In this document: one piece after another, positions 15,757 to 25,254 of the stretch | Numbering within the stretch: the first letter of the stretch is position 1 | Layout of the letters: each line of letters begins with the position of its first letter | Origin: Vibrio lentus | GTDB taxonomy: Bacteria > Pseudomonadota > Gammaproteobacteria > Enterobacterales > Vibrionaceae | Assembly: GCF_002875945.1 (NCBI RefSeq) | Contig: NZ_MCZK01000157.1 | Coordinates: forward strand, 17,002 to 81,001 | Direction: 5' to 3' | DNA length: 64,000 nt | The notes under the pieces: model-generated | Databases searched by the model: none | What the model was told of the DNA's origin: nothing | What the model saw: the letters and a program-made list of their open reading frames with translations, nothing else | Program-made: the position numbers and the translations under genes

Positions 15757-17652
15757 ATGCTTTATCACGAAAAATTTGACGTCATCGTTGTTGGTGGTGG
15801 CCATGCAGGAACGGAAGCCGCACTCGCATCTGCACGTACTGGTCAAAGTACGTTATTACTAACTCATAATATCGATACGTTGGGACAGATGTCTTGCAAC
15901 CCAGCCATTGGCGGGATCGGTAAGGGCCACTTGGTAAAAGAGGTCGATGCTATGGGTGGATTAATGGCGCAAGCTATTGATCATGCAGGTATTCAGTTCA
16001 GAACATTAAACGCATCAAAAGGCCCAGCGGTACGTGCTACTCGTGCACAAGCTGACCGCGCACTTTACAAAGCCTTTGTCCGTAATGTTCTTGAAAACAC
16101 ACCAAACCTAACTCTGTTCCAACAGTCGGTTGATGACTTGATCGTTGAACAAGATCAAGTGGTGGGTGTGGCTACGCAAATGGGCCTCAAATTCCGCGCT
16201 AACGCTGTGGTCTTAACGGTAGGCACATTCCTAGGCGGTAAGATCCATATTGGTATGGAAAGTTCATCGGGTGGACGTGCGGGTGATCCACCATCGATCG
16301 CGCTTGCTGACCGTCTTCGTGATCTTCCATTTCGTGTTAATCGCCTGAAAACGGGTACACCTCCTCGCATCGATGCACGCAGCGTTGATTTTTCTGAGCT
16401 TGAGGTTCAACACGGCGATAATCCGACTCCGGTTTTCTCATTCATGGGTAACCGAGCTCAGCAACCGCGTCAGATTCCATGTTACATCACGCACACTAAC
16501 GAAAATACGCATGACGTTATTCGTGCCAATCTCGATCGCAGCCCAATGTACGCTGGTGTGATTGAAGGTATTGGCCCTCGTTACTGTCCGTCGATTGAAG
16601 ACAAAGTGATGCGCTTTGCTGATAAAAACAGTCACCAAATTTTCATTGAGCCTGAGGGCCTAACGACGCACGAGTTATACCCGAATGGTATTTCAACCAG
16701 TTTGCCGTTTGATGTTCAGGTAAAAATTGTTCACTCAATGAAAGGTTTTGAGAACGCACACATCGTTCGTCCTGGCTACGCGATTGAGTACGATTTCTTT
16801 GACCCTCGCGATCTTAAACTGACTTACGAAACCAAGTTTATTAAGGGTCTGTTCTTTGCGGGACAAATCAATGGCACCACTGGCTACGAAGAAGCCGCAG
16901 CACAAGGCTTAATGGCCGGTTTGAATGCGAGTTTGTTTACGCAAGGCAAAGAGGGCTGGAGCCCACGCCGCGATCAAGCTTACATGGGTGTACTTATTGA
17001 TGACTTGTCGACAATGGGTACTAAAGAACCGTACCGCATGTTTACATCTCGTGCCGAATACCGCTTGTTGCTACGTGAAGACAACGCCGATATCCGTTTG
17101 ACTGAAAAGTCACGTGAACTTGGCTTGGTCGACGATGCTCGTTGGACACGATTCAACGAGAAGATGGAAAACATGGAGAAGGAGCGTCAACGTCTTAAAG
17201 AAACATGGATTAATCCAAAATCTGAAGATATTGATCAATTGAACCAGATCCTTAAAACACCAATGTCTCGTGAAGCGAGTGGTGAAGATCTTCTTCGTCG
17301 TCCTGAAATGACTTATTCACAGCTAACGTCGTTAGATCGTTTCGGTCCAGCTCTGGAAGATCAACAAGCCTCTGAGCAAGTTGAGATCCAAGTTAAGTAC
17401 GATGGCTATATCCAGCGTCAACAAGATGAAATTGAAAAATCACTGCGTCATGAAAACACCAAACTGCCGCCTGACATCGATTACAGCAAGGTAAAAGGGC
17501 TCTCTAACGAAGTGGTTCTAAAACTAACTACTGCTAAACCTGACTCGATCGGTATTGCTTCGCGTATCTCTGGTATCACGCCTGCTGCAATCTCGATTTT
17601 GTTGGTTTATCTGAAAAAGCACGGCCTATTGAAAAAAGGTGAGGAAGCTTAA
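15757..17652 (+). CDS. mnmG: tRNA uridine modification enzyme MnmG (GidA)
   Basis: FAD-dependent partner of MnmE in cmnm5U34 tRNA modification. 631 residues. The dinucleotide fold VVGGGHAGTEAA is at about residues 11-22, the family motif GGIGKGHLVKEVDAMGG with catalytic Cys in MSCNPAIGG is near 45-70, and the second signature GQINGTTGYEEAAAQG is near 370-385. A C-terminal helical domain follows. It starts the mnmG-rsmG pair (one-base overlap, TAATG), with parA and parB close behind. Transcription runs away from oriC. Confidence 0.98.
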   Translation: MLYHEKFDVIVVGGGHAGTEAALASARTGQSTLLLTHNIDTLGQMSCNPAIGGIGKGHLVKEVDAMGGLMAQAIDHAGIQFRTLNASKGPAVRATRAQADRALYKAFVRNVLENTPNLTLFQQSVDDLIVEQDQVVGVATQMGLKFRANAVVLTVGTFLGGKIHIGMESSSGGRAGDPPSIALADRLRDLPFRVNRLKTGTPPRIDARSVDFSELEVQHGDNPTPVFSFMGNRAQQPRQIPCYITHTNENTHDVIRANLDRSPMYAGVIEGIGPRYCPSIEDKVMRFADKNSHQIFIEPEGLTTHELYPNGISTSLPFDVQVKIVHSMKGFENAHIVRPGYAIEYDFFDPRDLKLTYETKFIKGLFFAGQINGTTGYEEAAAQGLMAGLNASLFTQGKEGWSPRRDQAYMGVLIDDLSTMGTKEPYRMFTSRAEYRLLLREDNADIRLTEKSRELGLVDDARWTRFNEKMENMEKERQRLKETWINPKSEDIDQLNQILKTPMSREASGEDLLRRPEMTYSQLTSLDRFGPALEDQQASEQVEIQVKYDGYIQRQQDEIEKSLRHENTKLPPDIDYSKVKGLSNEVVLKLTTAKPDSIGIASRISGITPAAISILLVYLKKHGLLKKGEEA

Positions 17653-18284
17653 TGAGCGCATTACGCGAAAAACTGGATCACCTGATTGGCCAGACTGAAC
17701 TTGAAGTATCGGAAAAACAACGTAGCCAATTAGTGGGCTACGTTGAGTTACTCAACAAATGGAACAAGGCTTATAATTTAACGTCTGTTCGTGACCCGCA
17801 AGAAATGATGGTGAAACATATCTTAGATAGCATCATTGTTAGCACTCACTTACAAGGCAAGCGCTTTATTGATGTAGGTACGGGCCCTGGTCTTCCTGGG
17901 ATTCCGCTCTCAATCATGAACCCTGACTGCGAGTTTTACTTGCTCGATAGCCTAGGCAAGCGTATTCGTTTTATTAAACAAGTGATCCATGAATTGGGCA
18001 TCGACAACGTTGTTCCAGTACAAAGTCGTGTTGAAGAATTTCAACCAGAAGAAAAGTTTGATGCAGTGCTCAGTCGTGCGTTTGCTTCAATGACAGACAT
18101 GGTAGAGTGGTGTCACCATTTACCTAAAGAGCAATCCGGTGTATTTTTGGCTCTTAAGGGACAACATCCTAGAGACGAAATCGACCTGTTACCTGAATGG
18201 TGTTCAGTGACAGACATCAAAGCTTTGCAAGTGCCAGAGCTTGATGGAGAGCGTCATTTAGTTACTTTATCGCGTCAGGGATAA
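17652..18284 (+). CDS. rsmG: 16S rRNA m7G527 methyltransferase RsmG
   Basis: SAM-dependent methyltransferase acting on G527 of 16S rRNA; loss gives low-level streptomycin resistance in other bacteria. 210 residues. The SAM-binding loop is FIDVGTGPGLPGIPL near residues 73-87 and the preceding NLTSVRDPQEMMVKHILDS segment is typical. Its ATG overlaps the last base of the mnmG stop. Confidence 0.97.
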   Translation: MSALREKLDHLIGQTELEVSEKQRSQLVGYVELLNKWNKAYNLTSVRDPQEMMVKHILDSIIVSTHLQGKRFIDVGTGPGLPGIPLSIMNPDCEFYLLDSLGKRIRFIKQVIHELGIDNVVPVQSRVEEFQPEEKFDAVLSRAFASMTDMVEWCHHLPKEQSGVFLALKGQHPRDEIDLLPEWCSVTDIKALQVPELDGERHLVTLSRQG

Positions 18285-18298
18285 TCAGCGAGGCCATA

Positions 18299-19072
18299 GT
18301 GGGTAGAATTGTAGCAATTGCCAACCAGAAAGGTGGCGTAGGAAAAACAACAACTTGTGTTAACTTAGCAGCATCAATGGCGGCAACTAAACGCAAGATC
18401 TTGGTTGTTGACCTCGACCCTCAAGGTAATGCCACTATGGCGAGTGGTGTCGACAAATATCAGGTTGAAGCAACTGCTTACGATTTGCTAGTTGAAGACA
18501 GCCCATTCGATGAGGTAGTTTGCCGAAGTACATCTGGTAATTACGACCTCATCGCCGCAAACGGTGATGTTACTGCGGCAGAAATCAAGCTGATGGAAGT
18601 GTTTGCTCGCGAAGTTCGCCTAAAGAACGCACTGGCATCCATTCGTGGCAACTATGATTTCATCTTTATTGATTGCCCACCGTCATTAAATCTTCTTACA
18701 ATCAACGCGATGGCTGCGGCCGATTCCGTTTTGGTTCCTATGCAATGTGAATACTTTGCTTTAGAAGGTTTAACTGCATTGATGGATACCATCAGTAAAC
18801 TTGCTGCTGTAGTAAACGAGGATCTGAAGATCGAAGGTCTTCTGCGTACAATGTATGATCCTCGTAACCGCTTATCGAATGAAGTCTCTGATCAACTCAA
18901 AAAACACTTCGGTAATAAAGTCTACCGAACTGTGATCCCTCGTAATGTGCGTCTGGCAGAAGCGCCAAGTCATGGCAAGCCAGCAATGTACTACGACAAA
19001 TATTCCGCAGGAGCTAAAGCATATCTTGCTCTGGCTGGCGAAATGTTGCGTCGTGAAGAAGTCCCAGTATAA
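18299..19072 (+). CDS. parA: Chromosome partitioning ATPase ParA (Soj)
   Basis: Deviant Walker ATPase that pulls ParB-parS complexes poleward; in vibrios ParA1 moves the chromosome I origin. 257 residues with KGGVGKTTT at 11-19, the DLDPQGNATM motif and FIDCPPS. The start is GTG at 18299, giving the canonical MGRIVAIANQKGG. It follows rsmG by 14 bases and precedes parB by 23. Position next to oriC identifies it as the chromosomal, not plasmid, type. Confidence 0.96.
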   Translation: MGRIVAIANQKGGVGKTTTCVNLAASMAATKRKILVVDLDPQGNATMASGVDKYQVEATAYDLLVEDSPFDEVVCRSTSGNYDLIAANGDVTAAEIKLMEVFAREVRLKNALASIRGNYDFIFIDCPPSLNLLTINAMAAADSVLVPMQCEYFALEGLTALMDTISKLAAVVNEDLKIEGLLRTMYDPRNRLSNEVSDQLKKHFGNKVYRTVIPRNVRLAEAPSHGKPAMYYDKYSAGAKAYLALAGEMLRREEVPV

Positions 19073-19095
19073 GTCTAACCAAAGGAATTCGCTCA

Positions 19096-19977
19096 ATGTC
19101 TAAGCGTGGTTTAGGAAAAGGGCTAGATGCATTGCTTGCAACTAGCTCGTTGGCTCGTGAAAAACAACAAGTTGCTTCTCATAGCCAGGCTTTGTCTGCT
19201 GATGGAGAGCTGATCGAGATTGCTGTTGGTTGCTTAAAGCCAGGTGTATATCAACCGCGTAAAGATATTGCGCCAGAAGCGCTAGAAGAGTTGGCAGCTT
19301 CAATCCAATCTCAAGGCATTATTCAGCCGATTGTTGTGCGTCATTTAACGCAGGACCAGTTTGAGATTATCGCTGGTGAACGTCGTTGGAGAGCAGCTCG
19401 TCAAGCTGGTCTTAAGCAGGTTCCGTGTCTGGTTAAGAAAGTCGCTGACAAGGCCGCTATTGCTATGGCATTGATCGAGAATATTCAGCGTGAAGACCTG
19501 AATGTGATTGAGGAAGCACAGGCTCTAGAACGTTTACAGAACGAATTTGAACTGACGCACCAAAAGGTGGCTGATGTGATAGGTAAATCTCGCGCAACTG
19601 TGAGTAACCTGCTGCGTCTTAACCAATTGGCTGAGCCGGTAAAGGCGTTAGTCGTGTCAAAGCAGCTTGAGATGGGCCATGCTCGTGCATTACTCGCACT
19701 TGAAGGCGATGTTCAAGTCGAAGCGGCTAACACCGCAGCAAGCAAACAAATGACCGTGCGTCAAACTGAGCAACTCGTTAAAAAGTGCTTAAAACCAGAG
19801 GTTGAGTCTGAATCGAAGCCCGAGGACAAAGAAGCCATCGAACTTTCACGAAGACTTACGGAAAAATTGCAAGCAAACGTTTCAGTTACTCGTTCTGTTA
19901 GCGGTAAGTCAAAAGTGACAATTACTCTTGATGAGCCTCACAAATTAGAGCAACTTATTGCTAAACTAGAGTACTAA
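19096..19977 (+). CDS. parB: Chromosome partitioning protein ParB (Spo0J)
   Basis: CTP-dependent DNA clamp that loads at parS and recruits ParA and condensin. 293 residues: N-terminal Lys/Gly-rich ParA-activating peptide (MSKRGLGKGLDALL), CTP-binding boxes with QPIVVR and GERRWRAAR (about 94-102), a helix-turn-helix in VADVIGKSRATVSNLLRL, and a C-terminal dimer domain. No perfect parS lies in this window; the closest match is inside recF. Confidence 0.96.
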   Translation: MSKRGLGKGLDALLATSSLAREKQQVASHSQALSADGELIEIAVGCLKPGVYQPRKDIAPEALEELAASIQSQGIIQPIVVRHLTQDQFEIIAGERRWRAARQAGLKQVPCLVKKVADKAAIAMALIENIQREDLNVIEEAQALERLQNEFELTHQKVADVIGKSRATVSNLLRLNQLAEPVKALVVSKQLEMGHARALLALEGDVQVEAANTAASKQMTVRQTEQLVKKCLKPEVESESKPEDKEAIELSRRLTEKLQANVSVTRSVSGKSKVTITLDEPHKLEQLIAKLEY

Positions 19978-19986
19978 ATGAGATAA

Positions 19987-20000
19987 TTGATTTAGGTCAA
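19987..20000. promoter_or_regulatory. FNR-like site upstream of the atp promoter
   Basis: TTGAT-TTAG-GTCAA matches 9 of 10 positions of the FNR consensus TTGAT-N4-ATCAA. It lies about 100 bases upstream of the predicted atpI promoter. Matches of this quality occur by chance, so function is uncertain. Confidence 0.35.
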
Positions 20001-20076
20001 TTATGTAATAAACAAGTAATTTCGTACAAAAGTTGTCGGTTTGTATGCAAAAATGTAAATGATTGCTGCATTGTGA

Positions 20077-20104
20077 TTGCAATCAATTTGGCTGAACGTA
20101 TAAT
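20077..20104 (+). promoter_or_regulatory. Promoter of the atp operon
   Basis: TTGCAA (20077-20082), 16-base spacer, TATAAT (20099-20104), 65 bases before the atpI start. The -35 lies inside a 12-bp perfect palindrome TGATTGCAATCA (20074-20085), a possible operator. Confidence 0.65.
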
Positions 20105-20168
20105 TTTCGCCAATTTCTCAGCACGCTTTTAAGCGAGTGGTAAAGTGGGCTTAAAGAGGAACGAATAC

Positions 20169-20558
20169 ATGGTAGCGGCGTTAGCAAGACCAGGACGAGT
20201 GCTTGCAAAGCAAATGTTATTGATCGAGCTTAGCGCGGTTATATTAGTGGCGATAGGGTTAGGTTTAGCTGTTAATCCTGATTGGGGTTTTGCTGCATTA
20301 ATCGGTGGCGGTATTTTTGTCATCGCGAATGTAGTTTTTTGTGTGTGTGCTTTCCTATTTTGTGGAGCTCGCGCAACTAAGTTAGTTGCGGCGTCGTTCT
20401 ATGCTGGCGAAGTGCTCAAAATCTTAATCACAGTTTTACTATTCTCTATTGTCTACATGTATATGCAGGTGGAATTAATTCCCCTCAAACTGACCTATTT
20501 ACTGGTTCTAGGTATTAATATCTTTGCGCCAGTGCTTTTCATTAACAATAAAAAATAG
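20169..20558 (+). CDS. atpI: ATP synthase protein I
   Basis: Small inner-membrane protein thought to help assemble the c-ring. 129 residues with four membrane segments. The ATG at 20169 is preferred over the GTG at 20145 because AAAGAGGA lies eight bases upstream and MVAALARPGR is a typical Vibrio start. It heads the atp operon, eight bases before atpB. Confidence 0.9.
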   Translation: MVAALARPGRVLAKQMLLIELSAVILVAIGLGLAVNPDWGFAALIGGGIFVIANVVFCVCAFLFCGARATKLVAASFYAGEVLKILITVLLFSIVYMYMQVELIPLKLTYLLVLGINIFAPVLFINNKK

Positions 20559-20566
20559 GATGAGTT

Positions 20567-21364
20567 ATGGCTGCGCCAACAGCATCCGGATACATTGAAC
20601 ACCATTTACAAAACCTTTCTTTAGCTAAGTTTGGTCTTGTAGAGGAAACAAGTTTCTGGAACGTACATATAGACAGTCTGTTTTTTTCTGTGCTGACAGG
20701 GGTGTTATTCCTTTGGGTTTTTCGCTCAGTCGCTAAGAAAGCAACAGTAGGTGTACCTGGTAAGCTTCAGTGTTTTGTTGAAATGGTAGTGGAATTCGTT
20801 GGCGACAACGTTAAAGAAACTTTCCATGGCCGCAATCCTCTGGTAGCTCCATTAGCACTGACTATATTCTGCTGGATTATCATAATGAACTTGATGGACT
20901 TAGTGCCTATCGATTTCTTACCGTATCCTGCAGAGCATTGGCTAGGTATCCCTTACTTGAAAGTGGTTCCTACAGCTGATGTAAATATAACAATGGCAAT
21001 GGCTTTAGGTGTTTTTGCTCTGATGATCTACTACAGCATCAAAGTGAAAGGCTTGGGCGGATTTGCTAAAGAATTGGCACTGCATCCATTTAATCACCCA
21101 ATCATGATTCCATTTAACTTGGTACTTGAGGTAATTTCGTTATTAGCGAAGCCACTATCTCTAGGTATGCGTTTATTTGGTAATATGTTTGCGGGTGAGG
21201 TGGTGTTTATTCTTATCGCGGCAATGCTACCGTGGTACTTACAATGGGTAGGTGCACTACCTTGGGCTATCTTCCATATCTTGGTTATTTTGATTCAAGC
21301 GTTTGTTTTCATGATGTTGACAATCGTTTATCTATCAATGGCCCATGAAGATAGTGATCACTAA
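20567..21364 (+). CDS. atpB: ATP synthase F0 subunit a
   Basis: Membrane stator subunit forming the proton half-channels. 265 residues. The essential Arg is in LAKPLSLGMRLFGNMFAGE near 200-218, followed by the C-terminal helix HILVILIQAFVFMMLTIVYLS. The early helix FWNVHIDSLFFSVLTGVLFL is typical. Cotranscribed with atpI and atpE. Confidence 0.97.
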   Translation: MAAPTASGYIEHHLQNLSLAKFGLVEETSFWNVHIDSLFFSVLTGVLFLWVFRSVAKKATVGVPGKLQCFVEMVVEFVGDNVKETFHGRNPLVAPLALTIFCWIIIMNLMDLVPIDFLPYPAEHWLGIPYLKVVPTADVNITMAMALGVFALMIYYSIKVKGLGGFAKELALHPFNHPIMIPFNLVLEVISLLAKPLSLGMRLFGNMFAGEVVFILIAAMLPWYLQWVGALPWAIFHILVILIQAFVFMMLTIVYLSMAHEDSDH

Positions 21365-21414
21365 AAAAATTTTTAAGCTTTATTCTAACTATTAATGTTA
21401 ATCGGAGAACGTAA

Positions 21415-21672
21415 ATGGAAACTGTACTAAGTTTTTCAGCAATCGCTGTTGCTATCATTGTTGGTCTTTGTGCCGTAGGTACTGCAATTGGTTTTGCTAT
21501 TCTTGGTGGTAAATTCCTAGAAGGCGCTGCGCGTCAACCTGAAATGGCTCCAATGCTACAAGTTAAGATGTTCATCATCGCTGGTCTACTGGATGCTGTT
21601 CCAATGATCGGTATCGTAATCGCACTACTATTCACGTTTGCTAACCCATTTGTAAGTCAGCTAGCAGGCTAA
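21415..21672 (+). CDS. atpE: ATP synthase F0 subunit c
   Basis: Proteolipid of the rotor ring, 85 residues in two membrane helices joined by the polar loop ARQPEM. The ion-binding carboxylate is Asp60 in AGLLDAVPMIG. The Gln and Glu-Ser/Thr ligands of Na+-dependent rings are absent, so the enzyme should be H+-driven. The 50-base gap before it is U-rich ahead of CGGAG, like the E. coli atpE translational enhancer that raises c-subunit output. Confidence 0.97.
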   Translation: METVLSFSAIAVAIIVGLCAVGTAIGFAILGGKFLEGAARQPEMAPMLQVKMFIIAGLLDAVPMIGIVIALLFTFANPFVSQLAG

Positions 21673-21730
21673 TTAACTCTCAATAGTTAATTAAATTTTT
21701 GTAGTTGATTCTTAACGAGGAGTAGCTGTT

Positions 21731-22201
21731 GTGAATATGAACGCAACTCTGTTAGGTCAAGCAATTGCTTTTTCGCTGTTTGTTTGGTTCTGCATGAAAT
21801 ATGTATGGCCACCAATTATGCAAGCAATTGAAGAACGTCAGAAAAAAATTGCTGACGGTCTTGTAGCCGCTGAACGCGCTGCTAAAGACTTGAACCTGGC
21901 ACAAGCCAACGCTTCTGAGCAAATGAAGGAAGCGAAGCGCACTGCAACTGAGGTTATTGATCAGGCAAACAAACGTAAAGCTCAAATTATTGATGAAGCA
22001 CGCGAAGAGGCTCAGGCAGAACGCCAGAAGATCTTAACGCAAGCTGAAGCAGAAATTGAAGCTGAACGCACACGTGCCCGTGATGACCTGCGCAAACAAG
22101 TCGCAACTCTGGCTATAGCTGGTGCTGAGAAAATCCTTGAGCGTACTATCGATAAAGATGTACACAATGATCTTCTTAACAACATTACTGCAAAACTTTA
22201 A
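21731..22201 (+). CDS. atpF: ATP synthase F0 subunit b
   Basis: Peripheral stalk subunit, 156 residues as in E. coli. One N-terminal membrane helix (LLGQAIAFSLFVWFCMKYVWPP) is followed by a long charged coiled coil. The start is GTG at 21731 (MNMNATLLGQ), matching the E. coli GTG start; the ATG two codons later is less likely. Confidence 0.95.
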   Translation: MNMNATLLGQAIAFSLFVWFCMKYVWPPIMQAIEERQKKIADGLVAAERAAKDLNLAQANASEQMKEAKRTATEVIDQANKRKAQIIDEAREEAQAERQKILTQAEAEIEAERTRARDDLRKQVATLAIAGAEKILERTIDKDVHNDLLNNITAKL

Positions 22202-22216
22202 AGCAAGGGGCTGTAT

Positions 22217-22750
22217 ATGTCTGATTTGACTACAATCGCACGCCCCTATGCTAAAGCAGCGTTTGACTTTGCGGTAGATAAAGGTGAGCTAGACCAATGG
22301 GGTCAAATGCTTACTTTTGCTGCCGAAGTGGCACAAAATGATGATGTTCATAATTTATTAAGCAGTTCTATGACTGCTGAAAAGTTAGCTGAAGTATTCA
22401 TTGTAATTTGTGGCGAACAATTTGATGAATTCGGCCAGAACTTAATTAAAGTGATGGCAGAGAATGGTCGTTTAATGGCCTTTCCTGATGTTTGCAAACA
22501 GTTCTTATTGCTTAAACAAGAGCATGAGAAAGAAATCGACGTTGAAGTAACTTCAGCGGTTGAGCTTTCTGAAGAACAACGTTCAAGCATCATCAGCAAA
22601 TTGGAACTGCGCCTAGCGCGCAAAGTTCAGCTGAATTGCAGTATAGATGAGACTCTACTTAGTGGAGTTATTATTCGAGCCGGAGACCTAGTCATCGATA
22701 ACTCAGCGCGCAGTCGTTTAGACCGCCTGAGCGATGCATTGCAGTCTTAA
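22217..22750 (+). CDS. atpH: ATP synthase F1 subunit delta
   Basis: Connects the b-subunit stalk to the top of the alpha3-beta3 head. 177 residues: N-terminal six-helix bundle (TIARPYAKAAFDFAVDKGEL) and a C-terminal segment with LLSGVIIRAGDLVIDNSARSRL, the family signature. Ends 13 bases before the atpA start. Confidence 0.96.
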   Translation: MSDLTTIARPYAKAAFDFAVDKGELDQWGQMLTFAAEVAQNDDVHNLLSSSMTAEKLAEVFIVICGEQFDEFGQNLIKVMAENGRLMAFPDVCKQFLLLKQEHEKEIDVEVTSAVELSEEQRSSIISKLELRLARKVQLNCSIDETLLSGVIIRAGDLVIDNSARSRLDRLSDALQS

Positions 22751-22763
22751 TGGGGATTGGAGC

Positions 22764-24305
22764 ATGCAACTTAATTCCACTGAAATTAGCGATCTAATTA
22801 AACAACGTATTGAATCTTTCGACGTTGTTAGTGAAGCTCGCAATGAAGGTACTATCGTTTCTGTAAGCGATGGCATCCTTAGCATCCACGGCCTAGCGGA
22901 CGTGATGCAAGGTGAAATGATCGAACTACCGGGTGGCCGTTACGCGCTAGCACTAAACTTGAACCGTGATTCGGTTGGTGCTGTTGTAATGGGCCCGTAT
23001 GCTGACCTACAGGAAGGCATGAAAGTTACAGGTACTGGTCGTATTCTTGAAGTACCAGTAGGTCCTGAAATGCTTGGTCGTGTTGTAAACACGCTAGGTG
23101 AGCCAATTGATGGTAAAGGTCCTATCGAAGCGAAACTAACTTCGCCTGTAGAAATTATCGCACCAGGTGTAATCGACCGTAAATCGGTAGATCAACCTGT
23201 TCAAACTGGTTACAAGTCAGTTGACTCAATGATCCCTATCGGTCGTGGTCAACGTGAACTAGTAATCGGTGACCGTCAGACTGGTAAAACAGCAATGGCG
23301 ATCGATGCGATTATCAACCAGAAAGACTCTGGTATTTTCTCTATCTACGTAGCTATCGGCCAAAAAGCGTCGACTATTGCTAACGTAGTTCGCAAACTAG
23401 AAGAGCACGGCGCACTGGCTAACACTGTTGTTGTTGTTGCATCTGCTTCTGAATCTGCAGCGCTGCAATACCTTGCACCGTATGCTGGTTGTGCGATGGG
23501 TGAATACTTCCGTGATCGCGGCGAAGATGCACTGATTGTTTATGATGATCTATCTAAGCAAGCGGTAGCTTACCGTCAAATTTCACTACTACTTAAGCGT
23601 CCACCTGGCCGTGAAGCGTTCCCTGGTGATGTTTTCTACCTTCACTCTCGTCTACTAGAGCGTGCTGCTCGTGTAAGCGAAGCATACGTAGAAAAGTTCA
23701 CTAACGGTGAAGTGACAGGCAAGACTGGTTCTTTAACTGCTCTTCCTATCATCGAAACGCAAGCTGGTGACGTATCTGCATTCGTACCAACGAACGTAAT
23801 CTCGATTACTGATGGTCAGATCTTCCTACAAACTGAACTATTCAACGCGGGCGTACGTCCAGCTGTTGACCCTGGTATCTCAGTTTCTCGTGTAGGTGGT
23901 TCGGCGCAGACTAAAATCATCAAGAAGCTATCTGGCGGTATCCGTACTGCTCTAGCTCAATACCGTGAACTAGCAGCATTTGCACAGTTCTCATCGGATC
24001 TTGATGAAGCGACCAAAAAGCAACTAGACCACGGTCAAAAAGTTACAGAACTGATGAAGCAGAAACAATATGCTCCTATGTCTGTATTTGACCAAGCTCT
24101 AGTAATCTTCGCTGCAGAGCGTGGATACCTTCAAGACGTAGAGCTTTCTAAAGTTCTAGATTTTGAAGCTGCTTTACTGTCGTTTGCTCGTGGTCAATAC
24201 GCTGATCTAGCAACACAGATCGACGCAACGGGTGCTTTCAACAAAGAAATCGAAGCTGAGCTGAAGAAGCTTGTTGACGATTTCAAGGCAACCCAGACCT
24301 GGTAA
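22764..24305 (+). CDS. atpA: ATP synthase F1 subunit alpha
   Basis: Non-catalytic nucleotide-binding subunit. 513 residues from the ATG at 22764 (MQLNSTEISDLIKQRIE); an upstream in-frame ATG inside atpH would add ten unconserved residues. Walker A is GDRQTGKT at 169-176, and the ATP synthase alpha/beta signature PAVDPGISVSR is near 360-372, with the catalytic arginine finger in that signature. Confidence 0.98.
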   Translation: MQLNSTEISDLIKQRIESFDVVSEARNEGTIVSVSDGILSIHGLADVMQGEMIELPGGRYALALNLNRDSVGAVVMGPYADLQEGMKVTGTGRILEVPVGPEMLGRVVNTLGEPIDGKGPIEAKLTSPVEIIAPGVIDRKSVDQPVQTGYKSVDSMIPIGRGQRELVIGDRQTGKTAMAIDAIINQKDSGIFSIYVAIGQKASTIANVVRKLEEHGALANTVVVVASASESAALQYLAPYAGCAMGEYFRDRGEDALIVYDDLSKQAVAYRQISLLLKRPPGREAFPGDVFYLHSRLLERAARVSEAYVEKFTNGEVTGKTGSLTALPIIETQAGDVSAFVPTNVISITDGQIFLQTELFNAGVRPAVDPGISVSRVGGSAQTKIIKKLSGGIRTALAQYRELAAFAQFSSDLDEATKKQLDHGQKVTELMKQKQYAPMSVFDQALVIFAAERGYLQDVELSKVLDFEAALLSFARGQYADLATQIDATGAFNKEIEAELKKLVDDFKATQTW

Positions 24306-24353
24306 TTGGTAGGTGGTCTTAGGGCCACCTCATACCATTAACGGAGAGTAACG

Positions 24354-25220
24354 ATGGCCGGCGCAAAAGAGATACGTAATAAAATCGGTAGTGTTAAAAG
24401 CACACAGAAGATTACGAAAGCAATGGAAATGGTAGCAGCTTCAAAAATGCGTCGTTCTCAAGACGCAATGGAAGCTACTCGTCCATATGCAGAAACAATG
24501 CGTAAAGTGATCGGTCATTTGGCTAATGGTAGCCTCGAGTATAAGCATCCTTATCTTGAGGAACGTGAAGCCAAACGTGTTGGTTACATCATCGTTTCTA
24601 CAGACCGTGGTCTTTGTGGTGGTTTGAACATTAACTTGTTCAAGAAAGCTATGAATGACATGAAAGATTGGTCTGAGAAAGGTGCTGATGTAGAGCTTGC
24701 AATTGTAGGTTCTAAAGCAACAGCATTTTTCAATAACAGCGGCGCGAAAGTAGCAGCTCAAGTTTCTGGTCTGGGCGATCGTCCAAGCCTTGAAGACTTG
24801 ATTGGCTCTGTAAGCGTTATGCTGAAGAAATATGATGAAGGTGAATTGGATCGCCTGTTCGTAGTGTTTAACAGATTTGAAAACACTATGGTTCAAGAAC
24901 CAACGATCGATCAATTACTTCCTTTGCCTAAATCAGACAGCGAAGACATGAAACGCGATCATGCTTGGGACTACATTTATGAGCCTGAGCCAAAACCATT
25001 ACTAGATGCACTATTAGTTCGATACGTCGAATCTCAAGTGTATCAAGGTGTGGTAGAGAATCTTGCTTGTGAGCAAGCGGCTCGAATGATTGCAATGAAA
25101 TCAGCAACAGATAACGCTGGTGACATTATTGATGACTTAGAACTTGTGTATAACAAAGCCCGTCAATCGGCGATTACACAAGAACTTTCTGAGATCGTTT
25201 CAGGCGCAGCTGCGGTTTAA
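24354..25220 (+). CDS. atpG: ATP synthase F1 subunit gamma
   Basis: Central rotor shaft, 288 residues. The N-terminal helix (MAGAKEIRNKIGSVKSTQKI) and the C-terminal helix (YNKARQSAITQELSEIVSGA) form the coiled coil in the catalytic head; the Rossmann-like middle contacts epsilon and the c-ring. Ribosome site GGAGAG. Confidence 0.97.
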   Translation: MAGAKEIRNKIGSVKSTQKITKAMEMVAASKMRRSQDAMEATRPYAETMRKVIGHLANGSLEYKHPYLEEREAKRVGYIIVSTDRGLCGGLNINLFKKAMNDMKDWSEKGADVELAIVGSKATAFFNNSGAKVAAQVSGLGDRPSLEDLIGSVSVMLKKYDEGELDRLFVVFNRFENTMVQEPTIDQLLPLPKSDSEDMKRDHAWDYIYEPEPKPLLDALLVRYVESQVYQGVVENLACEQAARMIAMKSATDNAGDIIDDLELVYNKARQSAITQELSEIVSGAAAV

Positions 25221-25254
25221 GCTTAGGTAAAACTAAATAGTTAGAGGATTAACG

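Noticed and set aside
17107..17122. TCACGTGAA inside mnmG as a parS site
   Set aside because: Only 9 of 16 positions match; the flanking GTTT/AAACA arms are missing.
24441..24914. 157-codon ORF opposite atpG
   Set aside because: Antisense shadow of a highly biased gene; no start signal and low-complexity Cys/Thr/Phe content.
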